Source: Paractinoplanes ovalisporus
Lineage (GTDB): Bacteria > Actinomycetota > Actinomycetes > Mycobacteriales > Micromonosporaceae
DNA length: 64,000 bases
NCBI RefSeq assembly: GCF_016834655.1
Contig: NZ_JAENHP010000003.1
Coordinates: forward strand, 1-64,000
Direction of reading: 5' to 3'
Below the pieces are notes generated by a model. It saw nothing but the letters and a program-made list of their open reading frames with translations. It was not told the DNA's origin and did no database searches. Numbering within the stretch: position 1 is the first letter of the stretch; the number at the start of each line of letters is the position of its first letter. Both the position numbers and the translations under genes were made by a program. This document shows positions 40,260-51,821 of the stretch, one piece after another.

Positions 40260-41627
40260 TCAGGCCGCCCGGCGCACCGGCACCTGGCCCACCCGCAGCA
40301 CGTGCGACGGGTCGTACCGCTCGGCCACCTCGACCAGGCGGGAGAGCGTCGCCGGGTCGTAGGACCGCGCCAGACGCGCCGCCCCCGTGCCCGCGCTCAG
40401 GTTCGGCAGCGCCCCGCCGGTCAGCCACGGGTCCAACGCAGCCCGCACGGCGGCCGCGTGCGGGACGATGGCCGCGGCGATCGGCGGCACCGGCACACCG
40501 ATGGTGAGCAGGCTGAACGCCGCGTCGCGGTGGCACACGGCGCTCGGGTGGGCAGGTTCCGCGGCCAGAGCGCCGCCCAGCTGGCGCAGCTCGACGATCA
40601 CCTGCGGGGACCGGGCGTCGGGCCCGGCCACGGCCAGCAGCGCGTCCGCCGCCTCGGCCGGGAACGACGCCAGCAGGTCGGTCTCCTCGATCACCGGCAT
40701 CGGGTCGGACGGGTCGGAGTGGATCATGCCGATGGCCGCGTACGGGATCGTCTGCACGGCGTCGATGACCGGGGTCGCCGCCGCCCGCATCGGGGCCAGC
40801 ACGGCCGCGCCCGACTCCTCCGATCCGGTCCAGGCGAAGCGGACGGCCACCGTGAACTGGCCGGCCAGCTGCGGCGGAACCCCGGGCATCGGCGGCAGCT
40901 GCAGGAACGCCAGCGAGGTGGTCGCCTCCAGCGGCAGCGCCGACGACCACTCCCGCCAGCGGTGCAGCACCGTCGACGCGTCGGGGGCGGCGAAGTAGAG
41001 GGCACCGGCGTACAGGGTGGGCTGGGGAATCAGGTCGAACTCGAGCGCCGTCACGATGCCGAGCGCGCCCTTGCCGCCCCGGACGCCCCAGAACAGGTCC
41101 GGCTCCTCGGTCGGGGTGGCCCGCCGCAGCTCGCCGTCGCCGGTGACGATCTCGACGGCCCGTACGCGGTCGGACGCCCAGCCGAACGTCCGCGCGACCG
41201 GCCCGAGACCGCCGCCGGTGGTGTAGCCGACGACGCCCACGCCCGGAGCCGCGCCGCAGAGCGGGGCCAGCCCGTGCGCGGCGGCCGCGTCGATCACCTG
41301 CTGCCAGCGCACGCCCGCCCCGACCCGGGCCCAGCCGTCGGGGTGCACGACGCACTCGTCGAGGCGGCCGGTGTGCACGAGAATCGCGTCGTCGTAGGTG
41401 TCGGCCAGCCCGTGCCCGGTGGCCTGCACACCGGCCGCACGCCCGGTGCCGGCCGCGAACCGTACGGCCTCGGCGACATCGTGCGCGTCGCGGGCCTCGA
41501 CGACCGCGGCCGGCTTGGCGGTGATCGCGACGTTGTATCCGGTCGCCAGCGCCGCGTACAGGGTGTCGCCCGGCAGCGCCAGAGAGCCGGTGAGCCTGCG
41601 ACGAAGAAGGTCGAAGGACTCGGTCAT
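40260..41627 (-). CDS. FAD-linked oxidase, berberine-bridge-enzyme-like
   Basis: 455 aa. The FAD-binding PCMH domain spans residues 30-210, with Q-A-T-G-H-G-L carrying His72, the candidate for 8-alpha-histidyl FAD linkage, and G-Y-T-T-G-G-G-L-G-P near 135. The second Cys that bicovalent BBE-like enzymes use is not evident in that loop. The C-terminal BBE motif Y-D-P-S-H-V-L-R-V-G-Q is present. Such enzymes oxidise sugars, alkaloids or polyketides. There is no signal peptide. It sits downstream of the large SARP-type regulator on the same strand and could be its target. Confidence 0.82.
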   Translation of the reverse strand: MTESFDLLRRRLTGSLALPGDTLYAALATGYNVAITAKPAAVVEARDAHDVAEAVRFAAGTGRAAGVQATGHGLADTYDDAILVHTGRLDECVVHPDGWARVGAGVRWQQVIDAAAAHGLAPLCGAAPGVGVVGYTTGGGLGPVARTFGWASDRVRAVEIVTGDGELRRATPTEEPDLFWGVRGGKGALGIVTALEFDLIPQPTLYAGALYFAAPDASTVLHRWREWSSALPLEATTSLAFLQLPPMPGVPPQLAGQFTVAVRFAWTGSEESGAAVLAPMRAAATPVIDAVQTIPYAAIGMIHSDPSDPMPVIEETDLLASFPAEAADALLAVAGPDARSPQVIVELRQLGGALAAEPAHPSAVCHRDAAFSLLTIGVPVPPIAAAIVPHAAAVRAALDPWLTGGALPNLSAGTGAARLARSYDPATLSRLVEVAERYDPSHVLRVGQVPVRRAA

Positions 41628-41700
41628 GGTGGTCCCTTTCGGTCATCCGTGTGTCAACACCGATGACTCTGCCGACCGCCACTTGTGATCGGCTTAAGGC

Positions 41701-44865
<3,165 letters not shown>

Positions 44866-44978
44866 GACGTCAGGCTAGATCCTGCGCCGATCACGGAAAA
44901 TCATCCTGGTGGTGTTGTCGATTCCGCCGGACGTCGCGCGACGACCCGTTGACAGTTCCGCACGAGAGGATTGCCGAC

Positions 44979-45335
44979 ATGAAGTACGCACTGCTGATGT
45001 ATTCGGTGGAGAAGGACTGGGCCGAGGCCGACGAGGCGACCCGGGAGAAGGTCTACGCCGCGCACGGCCGGTTCTCCGACCTGCTGCGGTCGCGCGACGC
45101 CGGGCGCGGTGGCGAGGAGCTGGCCCTGACCAGCGCCGCCACCACGGTGCGGATGACGGCCGACGGCGAGGCCCTGATGACCGACGGCCCGTACGCCGAG
45201 ACGGCCGAGCAGCTGGGTGGCTTCTACCTGGTCGAGGCCCGTGACCTGGACGAGGCCCTGGAGTTCGCCCGCGCCCTGGCCGGGGTGGAAGACATCATCG
45301 AGGTCCGCCCCGTGGTCGAGCACCCCTCAGCATGA
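44979..45335 (+). CDS. YciI/DGPF-domain protein
   Basis: 118-aa ferredoxin-like DGPF (YCII-related) domain. M-K-Y-A-L-L-M-Y starts the fold, and the defining D-G-P-Y-A-E-T-A-E-Q-L-G-G-F-Y motif is at about residues 68-82. These proteins are nearly always encoded next to ECF42 sigma factors and are thought to act in the same signalling circuit. GAGAGGA lies 9 nt before the ATG. Its TGA stop overlaps an ATG in an ATGA junction that is tandemly duplicated before the sigma gene. Function unproven. Confidence 0.88.
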   Translation: MKYALLMYSVEKDWAEADEATREKVYAAHGRFSDLLRSRDAGRGGEELALTSAATTVRMTADGEALMTDGPYAETAEQLGGFYLVEARDLDEALEFARALAGVEDIIEVRPVVEHPSA

Positions 45336-45399
45336 CCGGCGTCGAAGCCGCCAACCGAGAGCACCCGTCCGCATGACCAGCGTCGAGGCTGCCTTCCAC
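45318..45399 (+). repeat. 41-bp tandem duplication at the DGPF/sigma junction
   Basis: GAGCACCC-CTC-AGCATGACC-GGCGTCGAAGCCGCC (from 45318) recurs 41 bp later as GAGCACCC-GTC-CGCATGACC-AGCGTCGAGGCTGCC. The unit holds the end of the DGPF gene, the ATGA coupling site and the first codons of the sigma gene. Because 41 is not a multiple of 3, the copies are in different frames. Confidence 0.85.
45332..45376 (+). CDS. 14-residue coupling mini-ORF made by the duplication
   Basis: ATG 45332 overlaps the DGPF stop (ATGA), and the frame M-T-G-V-E-A-A-N-R-E-H-P-S-A ends with TGA at 45374-45376, which overlaps the sigma-factor ATG (45373) in another ATGA. The mini-ORF therefore starts like the sigma factor (M-T-x-V-E-A-A) and ends like the DGPF protein (E-H-P-S-A). 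It may keep translational coupling intact across the duplication; whether it is translated is inferred. Confidence 0.4.
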   Translation: MTGVEAANREHPSA

Positions 45400-46539
45400 G
45401 AGCACCGTGGGCCCCTCATGGCCACGCTGGTCGCGGAGTTGCGCAGCTTCGACCTGGCCGAGGAGGCGTTGCAGGACGCCTTCGCCGCCGCCACCGACCA
45501 GTGGCCCGGCGAGGGCGTCCCGCGGCGCCCGGCGGCGTGGCTGCTCTCGGTGGCGCGGCGGCGGGCGGTCGACCGGCGCCGCCGCGAACAGACCCTGACC
45601 CGCTATCTGCCGTTGCTGATCACCGAGGAGCACACCCCGGCCGAGTTCCCGGCCCGGGCCGCCGACGACTCGCTGGGCCTGCTGTTCGCGTGCTGCCATC
45701 CATCGCTGGGTCGCGAGGCTCGGGTCGCGCTGGCCCTGCGGTTTGTGGCCGGCCTGACCGTGCCCGAGATCGCCCGGTTGTTCCTGGTTCCCGAGGCGAC
45801 CATGGCGGCCCGGATCACGCGGGCCAAGCAGAAGATCCGGGCGGCCGGGATCCCGCTGCGGCTGCCCACCCCGGTCGACCTGCCCGAGCGGGTGCCGGGC
45901 GTACGGGCGGTGCTCTATCTGCTCTTCACCGAGGGCTACCGGTCGTTCCGGGACGAGGTGGCGGGGGAGGCGGTCCGGCTGACCCGGCTGCTGCACGAGC
46001 TGAGGCCGACCGATGCGGAGACGGCGTCGGTGCTGGCGCTGATGCTGCTTCAGCACTCGCGGCGGCGCGCGCGGTTGCGGGACGGCCGGCTGGTGCTTCT
46101 GGCCGACCAGGATCGTACGCAATGGAACGCTCTCGACATCGCCGAAGCGCTCACGCTGCTGGAAGTGAGGACGCCGGACGAGCCGTACCGGTTGCAGGCG
46201 ATGATCGCCGCCCGGCACGCGATCGCCGGACGCGCCGAGGACACCGACTGGGCCGCCATCGCCCGGCTCTACGCGCAACTCGAGGCGCTCACCGGCTCGC
46301 CCGTCGTGCGGCTCAACCGGGCGGTCGCCGTGCTGGAGGCCGACGGACCGGCCGCGGCCCGCGACGTGATCGCCGGCCTGGAGGAGCAATTGCCGCGAAA
46401 CCACCACTTGTGGGCGGCCCGGGGCGAGATCGCGCTGCGGCTCGGCGACCGGGAGGCGGCGGCGCGGGAGTTCAGCCGGGCGGCCGAACTGGCCCCGACC
46501 GACACGGAACGTGACTTCTTGATCAAGCGGGCGGGCTGA
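45373..46539 (+). CDS. ECF42-type RNA polymerase sigma factor
   Basis: 388 aa. The sigma2 region (residues 1-70: F-H-E-H-R-G, F-D-L-A-E-E-A-L-Q-D-A-F, A-W-L-L-S-V-A-R-R-R-A-V-D) and sigma4 region (residues 110-160: F-V-A-G-L-T-V-P-E-I-A-R-L-F-L-V-P-E-A-T-M-A-A-R-I-T-R-A-K) are followed by a 220-aa helical DUF6596/TPR-like C-terminal extension (L-F-T-E-G-Y-R-S near 190). This is the layout of ECF42, which lack anti-sigma factors and depend on the extension and the DGPF partner encoded just upstream. Promoter targets unknown. Confidence 0.9.
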   Translation: MTSVEAAFHEHRGPLMATLVAELRSFDLAEEALQDAFAAATDQWPGEGVPRRPAAWLLSVARRRAVDRRRREQTLTRYLPLLITEEHTPAEFPARAADDSLGLLFACCHPSLGREARVALALRFVAGLTVPEIARLFLVPEATMAARITRAKQKIRAAGIPLRLPTPVDLPERVPGVRAVLYLLFTEGYRSFRDEVAGEAVRLTRLLHELRPTDAETASVLALMLLQHSRRRARLRDGRLVLLADQDRTQWNALDIAEALTLLEVRTPDEPYRLQAMIAARHAIAGRAEDTDWAAIARLYAQLEALTGSPVVRLNRAVAVLEADGPAAARDVIAGLEEQLPRNHHLWAARGEIALRLGDREAAAREFSRAAELAPTDTERDFLIKRAG

Positions 46540-46727
46540 CCCGGTACCGGTTTCGGGGCAGCAAGATCCACGCGAAAGGGCAACGTCGGTTCCGGAACCG
46601 CGGCGCTATGTCCGAAGCCTGTGCGAATGCCGCTCCCGGCGGGCAACCGGACGCTTGACATGCGCATCGCTCTATTGCTTCCTGTGATCCAGTTTGTTGC
46701 TTCCCCATTACGGAAGGACGTTTGCGC

Positions 46728-48599
46728 ATGACGAAAACTGCCGGTCGCCGGCACCTGCGACGGATTCTCGCCGTTGGGCTCGCCGCGGTCACCGTGGGTG
46801 CGCTCACCAGCGCGCCCGCCGCCGCAGCCCCTGCCCCGGCCGCCGCAGCCGCACCAAATTTCGGCACCAACGTCACCATCTTCGACCCGAGCATGCCCGT
46901 CGCCGAGATTCAGGCGAAGCTCGACGCGGCGCACGCGCAGCAGGTCAACGCGGAGATGGGCACCAACCGCTACGCCTTCCTGTTCAAGCCGGGCACCTAT
47001 GGCACCGACGCCCAGCCGCTGCAGATCAAGGTGGGCTACTACACCGAGGTCTCCGGCCTCGGCGCGTCACCGAACGACGTCGTGATCAACGGCAAGGTGG
47101 AGGTCTACAACCGCTGCCTCACCGAGAACGGCACGGCGAACTGCCTCGCGCTGGTCAACTTCTGGCGCACGCTGTCGAACCTGTCCATCAAGGTCAACGG
47201 AGCGGGTCAGGACGGGTGCCGGGCCGGCGCCAACTTCTGGGCCGTCTCGCAGGCCGTGTCGCTGCGTCGTCTCAACGTCGACGGTGGCTTCACGCTGATG
47301 GACTACTGCACCGCCGGCCCGCAGTACGCCAGTGGTGGTTTCATCGCCGACTCCAAGTTCGGCGGCGTGACGAACGGTTCGCAGCAGCAGTGGCTCACCC
47401 GTAACAGCAAGGTCGACAACTGGTCGAACGCGGTGTGGAACCAGGTCTTCGCCGGTGTCGAGGGCGCGCCCTCCGACGCCACGTTCCCGGACCCGCCGTA
47501 CACGACCCTGGAGAAGACCCCGCTGAGCCGGGAGAAGCCGTTCCTGTTCGTGGACGCCAAGGGCAAGTACAACGTCCGCGTGCCGAGCGCGCACCGCAAC
47601 ACCAGCGGTGTCAGCTGGGACGAGGACATGACCAGCGGCCGGACGATCCCGCTGAGCGACTTCTTCGTCGCGAAGCCGTCCGACCCGGAGTGGCTGATCA
47701 ACGCGCAGCTGCTGCTCGGCAAGAACCTGCTGTTCACGCCGGGTGTCTACAACATCGACCAGAGCATCCACGTGCTGCGGCCCAACCAGGTCGTGCTCGG
47801 GATCGGTCACGCGACGCTGACCGCGGTCAACGGGGTCACGCCGCTCAAGGTCGCCGACGTCCCCGGCGTCATCATCGCGGGCGTCACCATCGACGCCGGC
47901 ACCAAGGAGTCGAAGAACCTGCTGCAGGTCGGCAACAAGAACGGGCTGAAGATCAGCTCGCCCTCGAACCCGACCACCCTGTCGGACGTCTACTTCCGGG
48001 TGGGCGGCCCGCACATCGGCAAGGTCGACACGGCTCTGGAGATCAACAGCGACAACGTGCTGATCGACCACACCTGGGTGTGGCGCGGTGACCACGGTGT
48101 CGAGGGCTTCACCGAGGGCGTGAACGGTGACACCCAGCGGTGGCGCACCAACACCGGTCGCTACGGCGCCGTGATCAACGGCGACAACGTGACCGCGACG
48201 GGCCTGTTCGTCGAGCACTTCCAGAAGTACAACACCGTTTGGAACGGCGAAAAGGGCGTCACGGTGCTCTACCAGAACGAACTGCCGTACGACCCGCCGA
48301 CTCAGGCCGACTGGATGAACGGCAAGACCAAGGGGTACGCGGGTTACAAGGTCGGAGACAAGGTCAAGAACCACTCCCTGTACGGGGCCGGCGTCTACGT
48401 CTTCAACCAGAACAACCCGTCGATCGTGACCGAGAACGGTTTCGAGGTCCCGAAGCGCCCCGGTGTGAAGCTGCACCACATCATGACCGTCAACCTCAGC
48501 GCCGGGACGATCAACCACGTCGTCAACGGCGTCGGTGGACCGGCCGAGATGTCGGCGACGGGGACCCCGGTCTTCATCACCGACTACCCGGCTTCCTAG
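46728..48599 (+). CDS. Secreted right-handed beta-helix protein (GH55/pectate-lyase-like fold)
   Basis: 623 aa. A signal peptide (residues 1-40, A-P-A-A-A-A) is followed by repeated parallel-helix rungs: the F-L-F-K-P-G-T-Y-G, Y-T-E-V-S-G-L-G-A-S, L-L-F-T-P-G-V-Y-N-I-D and N-S-D-N-V-L-I-D-H-T-W-V-W-R-G-D-H motifs. I recall close actinobacterial relatives annotated as coagulation-factor or adenylyl-cyclase proteins without good basis; the fold suggests a polysaccharide-active enzyme. Substrate unknown. GGAAGGA precedes ATG 46728 (a TTG at 46722 is in frame), a TTGACA is at 46655-46660 and a strong terminator follows. Codon use is highly biased, as in well-expressed genes. Confidence 0.75.
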   Translation: MTKTAGRRHLRRILAVGLAAVTVGALTSAPAAAAPAPAAAAAPNFGTNVTIFDPSMPVAEIQAKLDAAHAQQVNAEMGTNRYAFLFKPGTYGTDAQPLQIKVGYYTEVSGLGASPNDVVINGKVEVYNRCLTENGTANCLALVNFWRTLSNLSIKVNGAGQDGCRAGANFWAVSQAVSLRRLNVDGGFTLMDYCTAGPQYASGGFIADSKFGGVTNGSQQQWLTRNSKVDNWSNAVWNQVFAGVEGAPSDATFPDPPYTTLEKTPLSREKPFLFVDAKGKYNVRVPSAHRNTSGVSWDEDMTSGRTIPLSDFFVAKPSDPEWLINAQLLLGKNLLFTPGVYNIDQSIHVLRPNQVVLGIGHATLTAVNGVTPLKVADVPGVIIAGVTIDAGTKESKNLLQVGNKNGLKISSPSNPTTLSDVYFRVGGPHIGKVDTALEINSDNVLIDHTWVWRGDHGVEGFTEGVNGDTQRWRTNTGRYGAVINGDNVTATGLFVEHFQKYNTVWNGEKGVTVLYQNELPYDPPTQADWMNGKTKGYAGYKVGDKVKNHSLYGAGVYVFNQNNPSIVTENGFEVPKRPGVKLHHIMTVNLSAGTINHVVNGVGGPAEMSATGTPVFITDYPAS

Positions 48600-48615
48600 G
48601 GCAGGTCAGACGCGA

Positions 48616-48645
48616 CGGGCCGGAGTCGTTCACGACTCCGGCCCG
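48616..48645 (+). terminator. Strong hairpin terminator after the beta-helix gene
   Basis: CGGGCCGGAGTCG, loop TTCA, CGACTCCGGCCCG: a perfect 13-bp stem 17 nt after the stop, followed by a TTCGCTTT stretch. Confidence 0.9.
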
Positions 48646-48764
48646 TTCGCTTTCCCGTCTAGGGGACGGATGCCTCCTGGCGGGGATAGGCACCCATCCC
48701 GTCCGCCATTCTCCCGCCCTGAGGGCGACACGCCATTAGCCGAACAGACACCGGTGGGACAGCT

Positions 48765-49538
48765 TTACGACAGCGCCGCCCCGATCGCGCGCATACCCTC
48801 CATGACCTGCGCGGTCCGGCCCGGCTGCTCATGATCGAACTCGGCCAGGACCGCGTACGCCCGGTCACCCAGATAACCCACGTCGGCGCGGATCCCGTCG
48901 TCGGTGCCGGTCTTGTTCCGCACCGACCGGGTGTGCGCGAGCGGATCGGCGCCGAACCCGGACGCCACCATCGACAGGTCGGCGCTGGTCGCCATCCACC
49001 CGTCCATCCGCGCCGACACCGCCTCCGAGATCAGCTCACCGCGACTGATCCGCACCATCAGCGCCGCCAGTTCCCCCGCCGCCCCGGTCGAGAGCGTCGG
49101 CGGATCATCAGGACCACGCCCATCCCGTACGCGGTCAAGAAGTCCCGTCTCCCGCAACCCCAGCTCGGCGGCCAGTTTCGCTACGGCGTCGAGCCCGATC
49201 CGCCCGAGCAGCACGTTGGTCGCCCAGTTGTCGCTGACCGCCGCGACCAGAACCGCCAGATCCACGACCGGAAGCGCGTCCACGGCCAGGTGCTGCCACA
49301 GCCCCGAGTCGGCCACGGCCACCCCCGGATCCCGTACGAGCAAGTCGCCCGCCCCCAGCGTGCCGTCCTCGAGCTGCCGCGCCGTCTCGATCAGCAGCAG
49401 CAGTTTCCCGACGCTGGCCGTCCGGAGCCGCCGCCCCGGCTCGTGCTCCGCCCGCCCCGGCACCGAGATCGACCACCGCACTCCCGGCGTCCCGGCCACC
49501 ACCTCGTCCACCACGTGCTGCAGTCGCATGCCGATCAT
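48765..49538 (-). CDS. Beta-lactamase-fold serine hydrolase lacking Glu166 equivalent
   Basis: 257 aa with the class A motifs S42-V-G-K45, S102-D-N104 and K-T-G near residue 210, so a penicillin-binding/serine-hydrolase fold with nucleophile Ser42 is clear. No signal peptide is present, and the omega-loop region (G-P-D-D-P-P-T-L-S-T-G) has no Glu matching Glu166, so efficient hydrolysis of beta-lactams is doubtful. It may be a cytoplasmic esterase or peptidase, or a decoy. ATG 49538 or 49529 could start it. It is divergent from the nucleotidyltransferase gene. Confidence 0.78.
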   Translation of the reverse strand: MIGMRLQHVVDEVVAGTPGVRWSISVPGRAEHEPGRRLRTASVGKLLLLIETARQLEDGTLGAGDLLVRDPGVAVADSGLWQHLAVDALPVVDLAVLVAAVSDNWATNVLLGRIGLDAVAKLAAELGLRETGLLDRVRDGRGPDDPPTLSTGAAGELAALMVRISRGELISEAVSARMDGWMATSADLSMVASGFGADPLAHTRSVRNKTGTDDGIRADVGYLGDRAYAVLAEFDHEQPGRTAQVMEGMRAIGAALS

Positions 49539-49567
49539 TGTGCCGCGCGCCCAGTACGCTGCCGACG

Positions 49568-50272
49568 GTGGAGATCCTCGACGAGCTGATGGCCCGGGCG
49601 GAGGCCGACTCCCGTGTGCGCGGGGTCATCCTCACCGGCTCGCACGCGCGCGGCCTGGCCACCGCGCACTCCGACGTCGACGTGACCGTGGTGCTGCCGG
49701 ACGCGGACCACGACTGGCGGCGTGATCGCACAGGTGTGGTCGACCTGGCCTGGCTCACCGTGGACCAGCTGGCCGACACCTCGGATCCGTGGCAACGCTA
49801 CGCCTTCCGCGGCGCTCGCGTGCTGCTCGACCGCGGAGGTGTCGCCGAACTGGTCGGGCGGCAGGCCGAGCCGACCGGAGACGAGGCGCGGCACTGGGCC
49901 GAGGACTACCTCGACGGGTACGTCAATCTGCTCTACCGCGCCGCGAAAAGCCGCCGCGACGGGCACCCGGGCGCGGCGCTTCTGGACGAGCAGGAGAGTG
50001 TGAGCTGGCTGCTCGGCACGGTCTTCGCCCTGTACGGCCGGGTGCGCCCGTACAGCAAGTATCTGAAATGGGAATTGAGCACTTTCCCGCTGCCGGAGCC
50101 CTGGAACGACCACCTCGCCCCGGAGCACGTCGCCCACCACCCGGTCGAGCTGTTCCCGGCCGTCGAGCGGCTGGCCCGCGAGCGGGGGCACGGCGAGCTG
50201 CTCGACTCGTGGGGCACGGACATCGATCTGATCCGTAACAGCCGGCGCGGGGCCGGACAGGTAGGGGTGTGA
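49568..50272 (+). CDS. Nucleotidyltransferase-domain protein (ANT-like)
   Basis: 234 aa. The Pol-beta-type core is at residues 20-40: L-T-G-S-H-A-R-G-L-A-T-A-H-S-D-V-D-V with metal-binding Asp36 and Asp38. A helical C-terminal domain (Y-V-N-L-L-Y-R-A-A-K, S-W-L-L-G-T-V-F-A-L-Y-G-R-V) resembles aminoglycoside nucleotidyltransferases and kanamycin-type enzymes. AMP transfer to a small molecule or tRNA-like target is expected; resistance cannot be concluded. GTG 49568 is 7 nt after TACGCT (49555-49560). The stop overlaps the sigma-factor start (GTGA), so the three genes to 51560 form an operon. Confidence 0.78.
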   Translation: MEILDELMARAEADSRVRGVILTGSHARGLATAHSDVDVTVVLPDADHDWRRDRTGVVDLAWLTVDQLADTSDPWQRYAFRGARVLLDRGGVAELVGRQAEPTGDEARHWAEDYLDGYVNLLYRAAKSRRDGHPGAALLDEQESVSWLLGTVFALYGRVRPYSKYLKWELSTFPLPEPWNDHLAPEHVAHHPVELFPAVERLARERGHGELLDSWGTDIDLIRNSRRGAGQVGV

Positions 50273-50808
50273 GCACACCGCAACCGGATCGGGAAGCGCG
50301 CTTCCGGGCGCTCTACGCCGATGCCTACCCCGACGTCCTGGCCTTCGCGCAACGCCGAGGCCATCCCAGCCACGCCGAGGACGTGGTCGCCGAGGCCTTC
50401 CTGGTGGTGTGGCGCCGTTTCGACGAGGCGCCGAAGCGCTCCGGGGACGCCCGGGCCTGGATCTTCGGCATCGCTCGCCACTGCCTGCTCAACGCCCGGC
50501 GCGGGCAGGGCCGCCAGGACGCCCTGGCCGTCCGGATCGCGTCGGCGCCGCCGGCCGGCGACGAACCGGGTGAGCCCTCGGGCGAGCTGATCGACCTGGC
50601 CGCGGCCTGGAAGAAGCTCGGCCCCAAGGACCAGGAAGCCCTGGCCCTGGCCGTCTTCGAGGACCTGACCTCGGCCCAGGCGGCCCGGGTGCTCGGCGTC
50701 AGCGCCGCGAGCTACCGGATCCGCCTGATGCGCGCCCGCCGTGCCCTGCGCGCCCACCTGACCCCGACCTCGTTCGCCGCCGCCCCGATGATGGAGGCCC
50801 AGCCGTGA
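50269..50808 (+). CDS. ECF-family RNA polymerase sigma factor
   Basis: 179 aa. Sigma2 at residues 10-80 (F-R-A-L-Y-A-D-A-Y-P-D-V-L-A-F-A-Q-R-R, A-E-D-V-V-A-E-A-F-L-V-V-W-R-R-F, A-W-I-F-G-I-A-R-H-C-L-L-N) and sigma4 at 115-165 (L-A-L-A-V-F-E-D-L-T-S-A-Q-A-A-R-V-L-G-V-S) are complete. Start and stop overlap both neighbours (GTGA with the nucleotidyltransferase, ATGA with the membrane gene), so it is translationally coupled to a probable anti-sigma partner. Confidence 0.9.
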   Translation: MSTPQPDREARFRALYADAYPDVLAFAQRRGHPSHAEDVVAEAFLVVWRRFDEAPKRSGDARAWIFGIARHCLLNARRGQGRQDALAVRIASAPPAGDEPGEPSGELIDLAAAWKKLGPKDQEALALAVFEDLTSAQAARVLGVSAASYRIRLMRARRALRAHLTPTSFAAAPMMEAQP

Positions 50809-51560
50809 AAGCCCTGCGTAGCCTCGACGCCGCCACCCCGCCCACGTTCGAGCAGTACGAACGGGCCGCCGCCACCCTCGACCGCATCGTGGCCACCCGG
50901 CCCGACCCGCCCCGGCGCCGGCCGGTCCGCGCCTGGATGCTGGTCCCGGCCCTCGCCGCCGCGGTTGCCGTCCTGCTGCTCGTGGTTCCCTGGGGCCGGA
51001 GCGGGCGCGCGTACGCCACCTGGACGCCGACACCGGTGGCGTTGTCGCCGGCCGAGATCGGTGTGGTCGGCCCCGCATGTCAGGGACAGCTGCGCCAGTC
51101 GCCCGATCTTGATCTCGACCGGGCCGAACTGGTGCTGGCCGAGCGCCGCGGCGAGTACGTCGCCCTGCTCTACCGCCACGACAACCCCGGGACGGTCGGG
51201 TTCTGCCTGGCCCACAACCTGCCCGGCACGGACGACGTCGACGACGTGAAGACCGGGGGCGGCAGCGGCGCCGAATCCTTCGATGCTGCCGAGGGCCGGT
51301 TCAAGGACGGCGCGCTGGCGGTCTATCCGGAAGGCGTCACGATCACCGAGGGCGCGGCCGGACCCGACGTGGCCGGACTGACCATCCACACCCAGGGGCT
51401 GACCGTCCGGGCCACGGTGAACAAGGGCCACTGGGTCGCCTGGTGGCCGGCCGCGGCGGTGGAGAAGGACGGCGAGGGGAAGTGGCGGGACGTGCCGCGC
51501 ACCTACGACGTGCGGCTGAACGACGGCCGGACGCTCATTGACGTGAAGCCAGCTCGCTGA
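50805..51560 (+). CDS. Membrane-anchored partner of the ECF sigma factor
   Basis: 251 aa. The cytosolic N-terminus (residues 1-45, T-F-E-Q-Y-E-R-A-A-A-T-L-D-R-I-V-A-T) is short, followed by one transmembrane helix (48-68, A-W-M-L-V-P-A-L-A-A-A-V-A-V-L-L-L-V-V) and a beta-rich extracytoplasmic domain with two cysteines. This is the topology of anti-sigma factors or CU044-type partners. Coupling to the sigma gene by ATGA supports that role. There is no ZAS zinc motif (H-x3-C-x2-C). It overlaps the convergent GNAT remnant at 51535-51560. Confidence 0.78.
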   Translation: MKALRSLDAATPPTFEQYERAAATLDRIVATRPDPPRRRPVRAWMLVPALAAAVAVLLLVVPWGRSGRAYATWTPTPVALSPAEIGVVGPACQGQLRQSPDLDLDRAELVLAERRGEYVALLYRHDNPGTVGFCLAHNLPGTDDVDDVKTGGGSGAESFDAAEGRFKDGALAVYPEGVTITEGAAGPDVAGLTIHTQGLTVRATVNKGHWVAWWPAAAVEKDGEGKWRDVPRTYDVRLNDGRTLIDVKPAR

Positions 51561-51812
51561 CCAGGAAACGGCAGGGTTCCGCGATCTCCCGGCGGGACCC
51601 GTCGTCGTCCACCACGGTGAACCGGTCGACATAACGGCACCCGGTCTCGGCGTATCCGAGCCGCCGATAGAGCGCCGCCGCCCGGGGATTCGTGTCGTCC
51701 ACACCCAGGCCGAGGCGCCCGATTCCACGTTCGAGGGCCAGGTCCTCCGCCGTACGGATGAGGGCCGTTCCGACGCTTCGACGTCCTCGGCGCGGCATTC
51801 GCGGATGTCCAT
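51535..51812 (-). pseudogene. Truncated/frameshifted GNAT acetyltransferase
   Basis: One frame starting at ATG 51812 reads M-D-I-R-E-C-R-A-E-D-V-E-A-S-E-R, a typical GNAT N-terminus. Another frame then gives R-R-S-V-G-T-A-L-I-R-T-A-E-D-L-A-L-E-R-G and A-A-A-L-Y-R-R-L-G-Y-A-E-T-G, the acetyl-CoA helix and motif B, up to the stop at 51535. About 50-60 residues of the central sheet are missing between them and the frame shifts, so the gene seems deleted internally and inactive. An 87-aa remnant from 51798 stays open. Confidence 0.6.
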
Positions 51813-51821
51813 CCGACCAGT

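Noticed and set aside
46655..46688. Full sigma-70 promoter for the beta-helix gene
   Set aside because: TTGACA is present but no TANNNT lies at 16-18 bp from it.
48765..49538. Beta-lactamase resistance gene
   Set aside because: No signal peptide and no Glu166 equivalent.
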